This document shows, piece by piece, positions 1 to 28,334 of a stretch of 64,000 bases of DNA (its first letter is position 1; every line of letters begins with the position of its first letter). Under the pieces are notes generated by a model. That model saw only the letters and a program-made list of their open reading frames with translations, was not told where the DNA came from and did no database searches. Both the position numbers and the translations under genes were made by a program. The stretch comes from Nematostella vectensis (Eukaryota > Cnidaria > Anthozoa > Actiniaria > Edwardsiidae), in contig NC_064046.1 in the NCBI RefSeq assembly GCF_932526225.1, positions 3,534,001-3,598,000 of the forward strand, written 5' to 3'.

Positions 1-662
1 CGCTTTTCAACTCTAAGTGTACTAGCCCATTTCTCAATGCTCTGCCTCCCTGTACACAAATGACCTGATCATGTTTTTAGTACTTGGAAAATCAAATTTG
101 GAACAGTCTGCCCAAGGAATATTCACTGCTGTGGATGTGGTACACTGTCACAGAACTTTATTGACCACCTTCCTTAATAGCATTATCTTATATGCAAGAT
201 CAACAATACCCTCAACTTTATCCACCAGTAAGGATTTCAACTGCATTTTGGACATCACTTGCAGTTGGCTTGAGACGTGTTTAAAAGTTCATAAGCGATC
301 ATTTGAATTATCCACAATTCATTAGCCTAAAGATCATCACCATCTTCAGTCTTTTTTATGGTTTTTAAAGACATAACAAGAAAAATGTAAGAGTTAACCA
401 GGTAAGATTAAAGGGAAATGTAAAATAGTTTGAGAAAGCCAGGAGTTTCCTCCCCCTCGGCTGCTGAAATGTGGGTAATTTATCATTGTTGGATCGTCAA
501 AGTATCCTTTTTTCTGAAAAGGGAGTTGCAAAGTAAAGCCCTATTTTTGCCAATATGTAAAACGAGATATGTATGAAAGAATGGTCTACTGTAGTGCCGT
601 AACCTGGTACAACGGAAAAGCAACTAAATCTCTCATTATTAGCATGACCTTGATATACTCAC

Positions 663-17708
<17,046 letters not shown>

Positions 17709-17960
17709 GTTCCAAATTGTTTTCTGCCGCAGAAGCACGGCTCAAAACAGTAAACACTCCACTGGTCTTCCGTACGTAGCCTTACGTAGCCCGCTTCTTT
17801 TGCAACCCGTGCGCATGCGTGAGCAGGTTTGACAGGTTTAGAGTCACGGTCCTCTGTCACGCATTCCTGACACGTCACAAGCTACCAAATGTGCCTTTCG
17901 CTTCCACATAAGTAAAACGCTTGACACAGCGGAGTCTAGACTAGGTACTGGTAGGTAAGA
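17709..17960 (-). promoter_or_regulatory. AGXT2 proximal promoter with an NRF1-like site
   Basis: The 250 bp upstream of the AGXT2 start codon is less AT-rich than its surroundings and contains GCGCATGCGT at 17811-17820, which matches most of the NRF1 palindrome (TGCGCATGCGCA). NRF1 commonly drives nuclear genes for mitochondrial proteins, which fits the product. No TATA box was noted. Use of the site is inferred. Confidence 0.45.
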
Positions 17961-18095
17961 TATGGTGCGGGTTTGCCTAATTGTCGGCGACTGCTTGAGG
18001 TGTAAGTATGGTGCGGGTTTGCCTAATGGTCGGCGACTGCTTGAGGTCTAGGTGTAGGTATGGCGTGGGTTTGCCTAATGGTCGGTGTAGGTAAG
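17950..18095. repeat. ~47-bp tandem repeat upstream of AGXT2
   Basis: Three units contain GGTTTGCCTAATGGTCGG-like sequence near 17970, 18017 and 18070, then a GGTGTAGGTA tail. It lies just beyond the AGXT2 promoter. Function unknown. Confidence 0.7.
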
Positions 18096-18218
18096 AAAGG
18101 TACAGGAAAAGGTGCTGGGAAAAGGTGCATGTCTTGGAAATGATAACGTTCAAATTAGAGTCTTTCAGAATTTGTTGAAATTATATTGACACGTTTTTTT
18201 TTTTACACAGCTAATTCA

Positions 18219-18350
18219 AAAGCTTTTTTAGCCTGAGTATCAGGCCCTCCTATGTTTCTATCGCGCCGGCGAGAGACAAGGCAAGTACTTTTATTTTTCC
18301 TTTCCGACTTTTTAAAAATAAAATCGCCTGATACTCAGGCTAAAGCTTTT
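18219..18350. mobile_element. ~130-bp foldback element
   Basis: AAAGCTTTTTTAGCCTGAGT on the left is inverted on the right as CTCAGGCTAAAGCTTTT. The terminal blocks 18231-18245 and 18326-18340 (GCCTGAGTATCAGGC / GCCTGATACTCAGGC) are themselves palindromic. A short non-autonomous inverted-repeat element or hairpin; no coding capacity. Confidence 0.65.
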
Positions 18351-18516
18351 CAAATCCTATGCTTTTTCCATATATGATATTATGTCTGCGCACCCCAATC
18401 AGCCTCCTGGGCCTGAGCTATTCTTTAGAACGCCCATTATCAAGCGGCTATACTGCATTTCGTTATTCTTCAAACCCTAAAATCAGTCTCATAAATCTCA
18501 TAAAATGTGTCTTGTA

Positions 18517-20630
18517 GTCCAGACAAATTAAGGTTTGACCCTAAACTAATATCAACCAAAGCTTTTTTATCTAAATATAGCTCATAGAGGGTTTCTTTAT
18601 AACATATCAAAAACACCCCATAAAATCGAAGTTTAGGAAAGAAAAAAATAATTTTGAAATTTCCAATACAGAGCTTTTATGAGAAACCACAGGAAGCCCG
18701 AGTTTTGGAAAAGTAGATAAAATTATTATTTTCTCATGGCGCCAGCAACAAAATGATTCATTTGATTCAAATAATAACAATAGCATGATTTTTGGAGTTA
18801 AGTAGTATAGGTATGAAGAGGCACGACTAGCCCATCATTGTATTTCTTCTGTATGAGGGCAGGGAATCCGCCGATGAGTAGTTTCTGTTTATTATTTTGC
18901 CACCAGTTTTCTTTTACAAGAGTATAATAAGTGTAGTCACATTAAAAAAGGGCATAGGTGAACAGGAGACACATATACACAGTGGCTTGAAAAAGTGGCT
19001 TGCAAAATGTGGCTTAAGAAAACGCACACACGGTTTGGAGCTGGAATGGACATCACCGTCCGACCCCTTAAAAACTGTCAACAAGCGATTGTGCACTCCT
19101 GGTGCACCCTCAAAAACTCTTCCTCCTTACTTTCCCTTCTGTACATCTCAGCAAACTGTTCTAATAAACTGAACTGCAGTATATCCTGGCTAAGCTAGGA
19201 GACCTCCCATGAGACAAATTTTGGTGTCACACTGCATGTTTTTGGCAGTAAGTAGTGGTAGTAGTAATAGCACTTACAAATTGTGGTCTTCCATAAAAAA
19301 AAAACAATTAAATTTACAATAATAATTAACAAAACAGATAATATTATAGTGAAATAGATTAAAAACCAAGTACAAGGCTTGACATGTGGAGATAGTGTAA
19401 GCGCATTGTAGCTTTGAAAGCCGCTCTAGGTGGCCGTTTTTTTAATTCTCCCGGAAGGTTGTTCCATAGTTTCGTCGCTGTCGCCCTAAAGGTTCTCCTC
19501 CCCTCAAGCTCACGCGAATATTTTGGCAAATTGAAATTGACCCCACGATACCTAGTCTAAACTACGCAGGCTCGTTCCCAGGATTGGCCGAGGGGGGTGC
19601 GCAGTCATAGGTATCACATGGAAAAATCATAGTATTCAAAGATTCCTTAATAAAAAATGACTCACTTTTTGGGGTAGCCAAGGGAGCGGGGGGGTTAGCG
19701 CGCACCCCCCTGTGTACACGTCTGCTACATACGCTTCAAGTCGGCTTAGACAAAGTCTCCGAGTTCAGCTTAGGCCTTTGGACATTTTAATATTCGTTTT
19801 CATGCTCGATGGAATGCGGATTTTAATTTTTATTATTATTTGCAAATATATTAGGCATTGAAGCTATACTGCATTGTAAAGACGTATTTGCTAACCAGGT
19901 AAATAATGTAAAACATGTATGTTCACGATCTTAGGCCAATCAGAGAATGTGTTAAGTAACATTTTTCGCGCGTGGGACGATTTTAATGCAGTGAAAAGGG
20001 TTTCTGAGCATAGCTTTCGATTTGGGCCGCAATTAGAAGTGTATATTTTGTCACTTCTTTTGGATGATCTCTAGCAGTTTTACAGGAAAAATCTTAAAAT
20101 GAAAAATAAAAGTGCAACTGGCTTCTAGAGGATTCTAGAGGCAAGCAGTGAACAGCTTCTAGAGGATTCTAGATGGTCCATTCGGGGATCAAGTTTACAC
20201 GCAAAACTCGCAACAAACGGCACCAGTTATGACCCAATAAAACATTCACACAATAGCTTATGCAATGGAAAAGTTATTTTTTCGGGAGGACAGGACAGCA
20301 CTCTTACAAAATTTTGCTTAATTGATTTCGAAATTCTATAGAAAAATTGATCATTTTAGTTTTAAAGATGTTCTAGCAATTGTTTCTACTCTGGTACAGT
20401 CCTAAAACACCATCACATTTATTCATTTTTCAATACTTGGGCTTCCTGTGGTTTCTCATACAATCCTTGTAATGGAAATTTCAATATTAATTTTCTAGAA
20501 TTTCCTAAACTTCGATTTTATGGGACTTTTGATGTGTTATAAAGGAACCCTCAATGTGTTATACTCAGCTAAAAAAGCTTTGGTTGAAATTAGTTTAGGG
20601 TTGACCCTTTTTGGGCTAATTTGACTGGAC
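18517..20630. mobile_element. 2.1-kb transposon with ~190-bp terminal inverted repeats and TA target site
   Basis: The left end GTCCAGACAAATTA and right end TAATTTGACTGGAC are inverted, and the inversion continues inward about 190 bp (the GTTTCTCATA and CATAAAATCGAAGTTTAGG blocks recur inverted at 18.6-18.7 and 20.45-20.55 kb). TA lies outside both ends (18515-18516 and 20631-20632). No transposase was recognised. The interior holds a LINE-like fragment near 19.4-19.56 kb. Confidence 0.78.
19381..19560 (-). mobile_element. LINE 3'-end fragment (CR1/L2-like, weak)
   Basis: The segment containing GGAAGGTTGTTCCATAG resembles the 3' region of the LINE tail at 61582-62195, which has CAGCTTGTTCCACAG. 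It lies inside the TA-flanked element. Short and diverged, so the family call is tentative. Confidence 0.35.
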
Positions 20631-20677
20631 TATTAGGTGGAACTGCAGAAATGGGTTTAATTGTTGAGAATGCGTAT

Positions 20678-21685
20678 TCACGCTGCAGTAAGGGGATAAT
20701 AGTTATCATGGATGGATCGTAACAATTCTGGTTCTATTCCATGTCCGATGGCGACCATTCCATGCAGCGCATCTTTTAAATTCTTTCTCTTTCTAATTTC
20801 CCTCCTTATAGTTTTATAATAGTAATTTGCGGCAAAACCAGGTATTCCAATTGCTTCAACCCCTAAGTCTCTCATGGCTATTCCAATGTATGCATCGTCT
20901 ACATGGAACGGTCGGCGTAAAGAGGTGTAGGACAATAAGTAGGGTACGATGTCGGACGAGATAACATGGAAAGGACCGCCGCAGTAGGGTGGGTAGAAAT
21001 TCTCTGAAAAATATGCCTTGCTGATGGCCCATTTGCGCCATTTGCTGCAGCGATCTCGTATGACACGGTAGTCCTTAAAAATATCGCCTCCATAGAAGCG
21101 GTCTGGCGAGCCTTGAAGGCGGAGCCAATGTGTAAACACATTGAGTCTGACATACACATCATCATCCGTTTTGAGCACGAATTTGCATTTAAGCGTTACA
21201 GTCCAGCGATGGCTCATAAACGTTTTGATAATCAGGTTATTGTATGTGTCTCTAAAGTTACCAATCAAAATGTCGTTGTGTATTTGGGCCTCTCTTGTGG
21301 TTTTTGAGTCTAGTGAAGTGTCCCCGGTTTTTCCCATAGCGAAGAACACTCCCCATTTCACTCCATCTCGGTTGCTGATGGTGTATTCTCGCTGTAGATG
21401 CGATGAGCCCCATGTTTCACGTATTGTCTGTCGATTTTCTAGTTTACGAGGATCGGAATTCACAACCACAACAAGATAAAACGTCTCGTTTTTTACTCCA
21501 ACTGGAGATACGTCAGGGTCTAGTAACTGGAATTGCACTTTTGGATAGAACTGATCGTCGCGAATGTGACAAAAGGTATTTCTCAGAAAAGATAAAAACA
21601 ACCACGCGAATAGACCGACAAAAACAAACCACAAGATTCTCCCCTTGAAAACGTAAAAACGACCCGGGATGCGCAATACAGCCAT
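20678..21685 (-). CDS. Beta-1,3-galactosyl/N-acetylglucosaminyltransferase-like protein (GT31)
   Basis: A 335-residue type II Golgi glycosyltransferase of family GT31, which transfers galactose or GlcNAc in beta-1,3 linkage onto glycoprotein or glycolipid glycans. Features in order: short basic cytosolic tail, one membrane anchor about residues 17-35, lumenal stem with N-glycosylation site NET (66-68), the family motif RQTIRETWG (85-93), the Mn/UDP-sugar DxD motif in KTDDDVYV (172-179), YPPYCGGPFHVIS (231-243) and VDDAYIG (262-268), which stands where the family usually has EDVYxG. The frame is open without introns, common for this family. The start at 21685 gives a complete anchor. Donor and acceptor specificity cannot be told from sequence. 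Confidence 0.9.
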   Translation of the reverse strand: MAVLRIPGRFYVFKGRILWFVFVGLFAWLFLSFLRNTFCHIRDDQFYPKVQFQLLDPDVSPVGVKNETFYLVVVVNSDPRKLENRQTIRETWGSSHLQREYTISNRDGVKWGVFFAMGKTGDTSLDSKTTREAQIHNDILIGNFRDTYNNLIIKTFMSHRWTVTLKCKFVLKTDDDVYVRLNVFTHWLRLQGSPDRFYGGDIFKDYRVIRDRCSKWRKWAISKAYFSENFYPPYCGGPFHVISSDIVPYLLSYTSLRRPFHVDDAYIGIAMRDLGVEAIGIPGFAANYYYKTIRREIRKRKNLKDALHGMVAIGHGIEPELLRSIHDNYYPLTAA

Positions 21686-22073
21686 TGTCCCATTTGCTTG
21701 TCCAGGGTTTCCATTTGCAACCGGCTATCCGTTAATTTCTTTTCAAGAACAGAAAATAGAACCCGTGAGAGCACGGATGGGTAGATGTAGATGTTGATGG
21801 TAAAATTCCTTGCCCGATACGATCAAGTGTTCTTTACTTTGCATAATATTCCTTCCCCGGGTCAGGGCCTTGTCAGACGAAATGCACACACTGCTTCCTC
21901 TCGAACACTCAGACCATGTGACTCCAGTTTGACTCAACAATATTCCATGAACTTATGTCAGCCTTTTGACATTTGGGCTTTTGGGTGTTCTGGTGTTCCT
22001 CTTGCGGCTTTGTGTGGTACGATATACTTTTCGCTGCTACAACGACTTAGTGTGAGAAATGAAACCGCTGACA
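21686..22073. other. Upstream region of the GT31 gene
   Basis: No gene or repeat recognised. Open frames here are short and unsupported. Presumably holds the promoter of the minus-strand glycosyltransferase. Confidence 0.4.
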
Positions 22074-22229
22074 CCACAGGCTTACCAACCTCTCAGTCAG
22101 TCTCCAGTCAATCCCGGTAACTAGCTCGAATATTTTCACGATATATAACCCCCTGTAATTGTCCTATAATTGTCTTATATCCTAGAAAAAAGGTCACAAT
22201 ACACTCTCATTTCTTTGTGATGTGTACAT
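22074..22229 (+). repeat. ~155-bp inverted repeat, left arm
   Basis: Matches the reverse complement of 29751-29905 with few differences; shared stretches include CCTGTAATTGTCCTATAATT and TAACTAGCTCGAATATTTTC. The two copies flank 7.5 kb containing the BEL/Pao element. Their ends show no clear terminal repeats, so the copies may be an unrelated dispersed element. Confidence 0.8.
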
Positions 22230-22249
22230 TATGCACTAGTCAATATAAA

Positions 22250-22365
22250 CCCCCAGGGCCGGGGAATAGCGGGACATTTGACAAGGAGTTAAGTCAAAAG
22301 TTATAAAAAAAAAACAAGGACACTTGTGCCGTTGCCCCGCTCGATTCCCCGGGGGTCGTTTTGAA
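22250..22365. mobile_element. Short GC-rich inverted-repeat element
   Basis: CCCCAGGGCCGGGGAATAGC on the left is approximately inverted on the right (GCTCGATTCCCCGGGGGTC). About 115 bp, non-coding; probably a MITE remnant. Confidence 0.5.
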
Positions 22366-23109
22366 TTTGAGCAGGAGCCCAAGTATTGCATAGGGAAGGA
22401 AATTTCATTTGATATTTGTTTGCAAGTTTCCATTAATATTTAAATCAAAGCTTTAAACTATCGGTGGGTAAATGTGCATTTACGTGTCTTGTTGACTTGG
22501 GTTTTGCTTTAAATATTATAATATTTGTTTCTGGAATGGAAACTTTAAGACGAATTTTAGTATCGAATCAAGTTTCAAATAATCGAGTCAGGGGCACGCT
22601 TGAGATGTTTTGACTGTAATAAATACTGACCTTTTCACTCATAAATCCATTCTTCAAATGCAGACACAGGTAGCCCAGGCAATGGTTTTGAAGCTTGTTA
22701 GTAGCTTGGAATCGGCTGTTATTCTTAGAGGGTGAAACGAGTGGATTGAAGTCGCGATTTTTTTGTGAAACATTGTCAATAAAATTGCCCTAAAACTTAG
22801 AACATGCCTTGTTCTTGTCATATTTATGTGTAATATACGATTTTTGGGGGTTTTCGTAACGGAATTTATGACTTCTCTCCCCCTACTAAGGAAAGAAACA
22901 AGGTTGGAGGCGCCATTTTCGGTAGCACTCAAATACCGTCGAAATTCGCGAGGAAAATACAACAAACGAAATATTTTTATCTCGCAGACCTATGCCAGGG
23001 TACACTTATATTCGATATGTGGCAAAACATCCGAGCTAAACTATTTTCCCTGGCCGCTAGCCATTTTTTAAAACGTGTAAGCAGCGATTTGAATCCTTGA
23101 CCGGCGCCG
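22366..23109. other. No gene recognised
   Basis: AT-rich sequence with only short unsupported open frames; nothing further seen. Confidence 0.4.
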
Positions 23110-23383
23110 TTGGACAATTAGGTACGCTCGGCTGAACACGGAGCGAAGCAAACAACTTATAGCGCGAGGCTGTCACCGTCGCATTCGATACGGATTTCAT
23201 AATTTTTCGTGGTCTAAAATTCAGAACTATCAGTTTTCGAAGCAAGGTAAGTAATCTGTTATCTCTTATTTTTGTTTAATTTATATAACAGATTACTATG
23301 CGCCGATGACAGCCTTGCAGACTTTCCACCTCGCAGGCTAATAATAGTTTGCTTCGCTCCGTGTTCAGCCTAATTGTCCAACT
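23110..23383. repeat. Long hairpin at the 3' end of the BEL/Pao element
   Basis: Arms near 23131-23157 and 23345-23370 are inverted (GGCTGAACACGGAGCGAAGC) with matching flanks ACAATTAG / CTAATTGT. A second hairpin (AGTAATCTGTTAT / ATAACAGATTACT) lies in the loop. One arm overlaps the last codons of the retroelement polyprotein. No direct LTR was found opposite it. Confidence 0.7.
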
Positions 23384-24877
23384 CGTCATTCGTTGCGAGT
23401 AGAAGGACTAGCTTTTGGACTGGACGATCGAAATACCGCAGTGGTCCAGTCCTCTTGCCTTTGCTGTTCAGGTTGCTTGCCGCACGAGCTACCTGAACCT
23501 TGCGTACCTTGGCGTCGTCACTTGGATACACGTTCGAGACTCTTGCCAGCTCCCAAGTGTTGCGAGGCGCGATGTCTCCGATTTGTAGATTTCTGCGCGG
23601 ACGCGTCCAGCGTTGTCTTTGTTGGAGACTTAGGAGGAAGTCTTTCTTCCAGCGACTCCAGAACTCGTTTGAGAGATGTTGAACTCGTCTCCAACGCTTT
23701 CTGCTGTAGAGATCTGTGGTTCGAAAGTGCCCGGTGGCGAGAGGACAACTTTCAACTTCATCGTGAGTAGGTGATTGGGCGTCAAGGGGCGCGGCGCGTC
23801 GACATCATTCAGGGTCTCGGTTGTAAGCGGGCGGCTATTGACAATGGCCTCCGCCTCACACATCAACGTTCTCAGTGACTCGTCATCTAACTGTCCTCCG
23901 TTCTCGAGAAGAAGCGACGACAGCACGCTTCTGACTGAACGGATTTGTCGTTCCCATATGCCACCCATGTGGCTCGCTGAGGGGACGTTCATTTTAAATG
24001 TGATCCAATCACATTGCTCTTCGAGTAGCTTTTCCTTTATTTTCTCGTGATCCATTTCGGCTAGGGCTCGAGTGAGCTCGTTCTGTGCTCCGACGAAATT
24101 AGTACCTTGATCACATCTTATTTGACGCACGGATCCTCTTCTACTCATGAATCTTCTAAGGGAATTTAAGAACGAATCCGTCTCAAGTGGGTTGGCGACC
24201 TCGATGTGTATGGCTCTGGAAGCCATGCAGGTGAAGATTACTCCATAGCGTTCGAGGGTCTTCCTCTTCTCGTTTATAGTAAACGGGTCGAAAAGATCAC
24301 AGCCGCAATAGGTGAAAGGTGGCGCGCTTTCTACTCTGTCTTCCGGGAGATCCAACATTTTCTGTTCTTGAACAGCTCCGCGTAACCTTTGACATTTCAC
24401 GCAACGTGCGATGGCGCTTGCGACTTCTGACGAGCCTCCGGTGAGCCAATACCCATTCGCACGGATTTCGTTGAGAGTTATCCCTTTGCCCTGATGGCTT
24501 GTTTTCTCGTGAAAATTCCTGATGATTAAGGATGCTACGTGGCTCTTACCTGGCAGTATTATGAGGAACTTGACAGCGTCACTAATGTTAGCGCGTCGAA
24601 GGCGTCCGCCTACTCGTAGTGTACCTTCTACGTCGACGAAAGGATCAAGCATGTATAGTGCGCTGTGCGTCTTCAAGGCGACGTTCTTCTCTCGGGCGAT
24701 TTCTCTGTCCCTTTTCTCTCTTGCCGTGTTGAGCTTGGAGAGGGTATCGATTTCCGACTTGAAGGTATTTGTTTGTGCTGCGTGGAGTATCACTCGTTCC
24801 GCAGACACAAGGTCTTTGACTTCTATGTTGCAGGCTTCTTTGCTTGTTCCTGATTTCTCTTTTACTCGCGATCTCAA
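23370..24877 (-). pseudogene. BEL/Pao integrase and C-terminal tail
   Basis: Integrase core with CDLFDPF, SRAIHIEVA, the second catalytic Asp in RCDQGTNFVGA and the Glu in GGIWERQIRSV, then PLTPNHLL. A frameshift near 23.65-23.7 kb separates it from the DUF5641-type tail (FWSRWKKDFL, QIGDIAPRNTW), which runs to the stop at 23370-23372. A zinc-binding HxxxC-type N-terminus (HQGKGI... CVKCQRL) precedes the core. Confidence 0.88.
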
Positions 24878-24973
24878 GCGTTCGATATAACGCAGACATA
24901 GGGCTACTGCCCGCTTGGCGCGAAACTAGCTGGAGAAGTACTCTAACCTCTCTTCTATAGTTGCAAACGACTG

Positions 24974-25990
24974 CTATAGTGCTGCGCGTGTAGTTGCCAT
25001 CGCAGACGATTTCTTAACCTCTGGGTCTCCTTCTAGGGGCTCTGTCTTCAAGCATTCTTTTGCGTCTTGCCATTCGCTTCCTGGCCTCCACAGAAATTCC
25101 GGTCCGGTAAGCCATCTAGAGTCTTGAAGCTCACCAGCCTTCAATCCACGCGACGCTTCGTCGGCCGGGTTCTGTTTAGTTTTTACGTGATTCCATTGCT
25201 TAATCGATGTGCTGTTCTGGATTTCTTGTACGCGATTGGCGACGAAGACATGGAATCTCTTGGATTCGTTCGCGATATAGCCAAGGAATACTCTGCTGTC
25301 AGTCCAAAAACCCTCGTCATCGATGGTGTGCTCGAGTTCTTTTTTCAACTGATTGCTCACACGGACTGAGCAAACTGCGGCGGTCAGGTCTAACCTCGGT
25401 ATTGTCACTAATCTGAGGGGGGCTACACGAGACTTGCCAATGACGAGGGAACAATGAACCTCTTCTCGGTCGTTGATCAAACGAAGGTAGCTACATTGTC
25501 CGTAGCCTCTCGTGCTGGCGTCGAAGAAATGGTGTAATTCCGTGCGCACGACAGGTCCAAAACCTCCGGGCTTATACAATCTTGGTATCGTGACTTTTTT
25601 CAACTCACAGAGCTCGTTCTTCCATTTTAGCCATCTGGTCTGGATCTCTGGCGGCACCTTTTCATCCCAGTCGGCATCTAGACGGCATAACTCTTGCAGT
25701 AGGGATTTGCTATCGAGGAGTAGGGGCGCGACGAAACCGAGAGGGTCATAGATGGAGCTGACTGTGGAGAGGGTTCCTTTTCTTGTACATGGCTTGTCCG
25801 GTAACACGATTGCGAATTCGAAGCGGTCTGTCACCGTGTGCCATTGCATTCCTAGGGTTCTTTCCATGGGTAAGCTTTCAAGGTCAAGATTTTCTTTACT
25901 CCCTCTGCTCTTTCCGACTCTGGGATTCACTTCAGGACTTCTTTGTTGTTTGACGTGAACTTGTGTAATATAAAGCCTCCCTGGTGACAC
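24974..25990 (-). pseudogene. BEL/Pao A17/RNase-H-like region
   Basis: Carries the Pao signature YDPLGFVAPLLLDSK followed by HHFFDASTRGYGQCSYLR, IPRLDLTAAV, FWTDSRVFLGYI and NPADEASRGL, the order seen in Pao pol between RT and integrase. The frame closes at 24974 and the integrase resumes at 24877. Confidence 0.9.
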
Positions 25991-26904
25991 ATATTCTTTA
26001 CGTTCTTTATCAGCTTAACTGCTGCGTCGACTGAGGGGACGGATTTTAGACCATCGTCAAAGTAGAAGTCGTTTCGCACGAAGTTTGCTGCTTGCGCAGC
26101 GTATTCTCTCTCAAAGTCGTTCGCGGTGGATTTCAGGGCGAAGTTTGCGCAACTTGGTGAGGAGGTCGCTCCAAAGAGGTGCACGGTCATACGGTAATCT
26201 ATTGGCTCCAAGGAGAAGTCGTTGTCTTTCCACCAAATGAAACGCAAAAGATCTCTATTCTCTGGGTCGACTCTAACTTGATGAAACATCCCTTCGATGT
26301 CACAAGTGAAGGCGACGGGCTCTTGGCGAAATCTCATAAGGACTCCGGCTAGGTTGTTCGTTAGGAGTGGGCCTTGTAGCAGGTGTTTGTTTGGTGACTC
26401 TCCCATATATTCTTGACTACAGTTAAACACCACTCTCAGTTTTTTCTTCTTAGGGTAAAATGTCCCGTGGTGGTTGATGTACCAAGTAGCTCCGGGGGCT
26501 GTAATGACATCATTGCGAGGGACGGGCTCTGCGTAGCCTTTGTTTATCATTTCCGTCATAAATTTTACGTATTCCTCTCGATAAGACTCGTTTTGGGGCG
26601 ATTCGAACCTTTTCTTTAGCTGATGCATTTGTCGCACCGCTGTTTCTCTGTTATTAGAGAGGTTTAAGGCTTCGTTCTTTATAGGTAAAGGGAGCTCGTA
26701 GTGGCCATCTTCACATTTGTGAATTCCTTTGCTTGCGATATCTATAGAAGCTCGATCTTCCTGACTGACTTTGCTCGGGCGCGCTCTTTCTCTCTGCGAA
26801 GTCGATCTCAAACATGTTTTTGATCGCTGAAGGGTTGATCGTCTCCTTTGAGGTCTCGGCAGCGATAATACCGACATTCTTATCCATCTCAGGTATGCGC
26901 TCAC
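25927..26904 (-). pseudogene. BEL/Pao reverse transcriptase fragment
   Basis: Shows RT motifs in order: LRVVFNCS (block A-like), LLQGPLLTNNL, FTCDIEGMFHQV with the first catalytic Asp, HLFGATSSPSCANFAL, and the catalytic FYFDDGL (YxDD-type). The catalytic residues are present, but the frame is not continuous with the protease or the RNase-H-like part. Confidence 0.9.
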
Positions 26905-27712
26905 GCGCCATAATGAAATTACACGAAGAGGGGACTGGTGAAGACGAGTCAGCGTCGTGCGCGTTACGGCTTATCGGCCCGACGATGCACCAGCCAAGAA
27001 GTGTACGAACGGCGTATGGGTCTTCGCTCTTGCCGGATATTATTTCTTTCGGCTTTATCGCCTTTGGGCAGTTACAGCCAATGAGAAGTCCAATTTCGAG
27101 GTCTTCGAATTTCGGGATTTTCTCTTTGATTTTCTTCAGGTGTGGCCTTCGGTCGGCGGTCTCGGGCTTGGGGATCTGATCTTTCCTTGAAGGGATAGTT
27201 TCTCGAGCGTAAGCCCTTGGAAGTTCTACTTTTGCTCTCTTGTCCGTTCTCTCGGCTACTAGGCCATCGACTCTCGAGACGGGAATATTCTCTTGACCCA
27301 GCATTGTACTCAAATGTAGGCTCGTTTCTATTCCTTGTATGCCGAGTTCCTTTTGGACCTTCGTAGTGACGAATGTTGTATCGCTCGCGTCGTCCAGTAG
27401 GGCGTAGACTTTAAATTCCTTCTCTGGGTGATCTCGGTGAGAAACGAACACGGGGACGATTTTCGAATTGGTGATCACTATTTCTTCACCGACGACTGCG
27501 TTTGTAACACTGCACACGTTCGAGTTAGCCTTCGAGGAATTCGGGTTCGGGACTTCGCTGCTCTTGTCGTTTGTTCCAGATTCGGGTTTTGAGTGGTCAG
27601 CGCTGGGTCTGAGGCCGGGGGTTGCTGCGTCTAGGCTTCGCTCCGTGCAAGAGGGTGTGGTGGCGCTTACCGCATTCGCTGCAGGAAATCTTCGAACGAG
27701 AATCTGACGCAA
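26711..27712 (-). pseudogene. BEL/Pao aspartic protease region (DUF1758-like)
   Basis: Contains the catalytic-type motif ALLDDASDTTFV preceded by a beta-strand pattern, and the downstream IGLLIGCNCPKAI and TLLGWCIVGP motifs that mark DUF1758 in Pao polyproteins. Overlaps gag by about 115 bp in another frame and shifts frame again before the reverse transcriptase. Confidence 0.85.
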
Positions 27713-28227
27713 GATGGGGTCCCTTCAGACACTTGAAGCAGAGTTTCTTTGCACTAGCGATTTCGTTACGTTCGGTTACGTTCTTTTTGGCGAATTCCGT
27801 GCACTTCTCTACTGTATGTTTCTCGCTACAGAAAGGACAGGTAGGTTGGTATGCTGGTGTTGGCGGCTTGGCAGCTGCGGGACTGAGTTCGGCGGGAACT
27901 CCTGAGATTTGGAAAGATTGACTGCTAGGGCCGTTTTCTCGCTTGCTAGGTGAGCGGTTGGCAGGTTTCCTGTTGGCACTGTTAGTTGTTCTCCTCTTCT
28001 CTCTTTTCAGTGCGTTTGGCGAGAAAATTGGATCATTGGCTAGTTCCGCCTCTTCCTTTACAAATTTCACGAAGTCTCAAAATGACACGCTTTTTCCTCG
28101 GTATTGGGTCTCGTGCGCCTGTCGACACCATTTCACTCCTGAGTATGATGGTAGCTACTTGTTGTTTGAGTTGATTAGGCAGCATGCCTATAGTAATCCT
28201 AACATTGTACCATATATGAACCAACAC
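27597..28227 (-). pseudogene. BEL/Pao gag C-terminal fragment with zinc knuckles
   Basis: The piece starting near 28070 has the KFVKEEAELANDP segment typical of Pao-type gag. Zinc-binding motifs follow: CPFC...H...C, a knuckle CFKC...H whose last expected Cys is replaced by Ser (ASDSRSK where relatives have a Cys), and CSECGKRHH. The upstream gag domain is absent or in another frame at 28.03-28.23 kb. Continues in another frame into the protease. Confidence 0.8.
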
Positions 28228-28334
28228 TGATGACAGTGCATTACAAAATATGTCCTAGTAATCAATTGGTATTCCACTGGAGGCAGTCTCAAGGAGGAAG
28301 TAAGATGTGGAGTGAAGGCTAATCCAGCTATGAG

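Larger units (their letters stand above)
23370..28227 (-). mobile_element. BEL/Pao-type LTR retrotransposon, frameshifted and apparently without recognisable LTRs
   Basis: Domains run on the minus strand in BEL/Pao order: gag C-terminus with zinc knuckles, DUF1758-type aspartic protease, reverse transcriptase, the Pao A17/RNase-H-like region, integrase with zinc-binding part and DDE core, then the DUF5641-type tail ending at the stop at 23370-23372. Intact elements carry these in one long frame; here at least four frame changes and an interruption near 24.9 kb split them. The 5' part of gag is missing, and no direct repeats were found flanking the body, so it is a truncated or decayed copy. 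Confidence 0.9.

Noticed and set aside
18897-19198. Overlapping frames in the TA-flanked element as a transposase
   Set aside because: Under 95 codons, without catalytic motifs.
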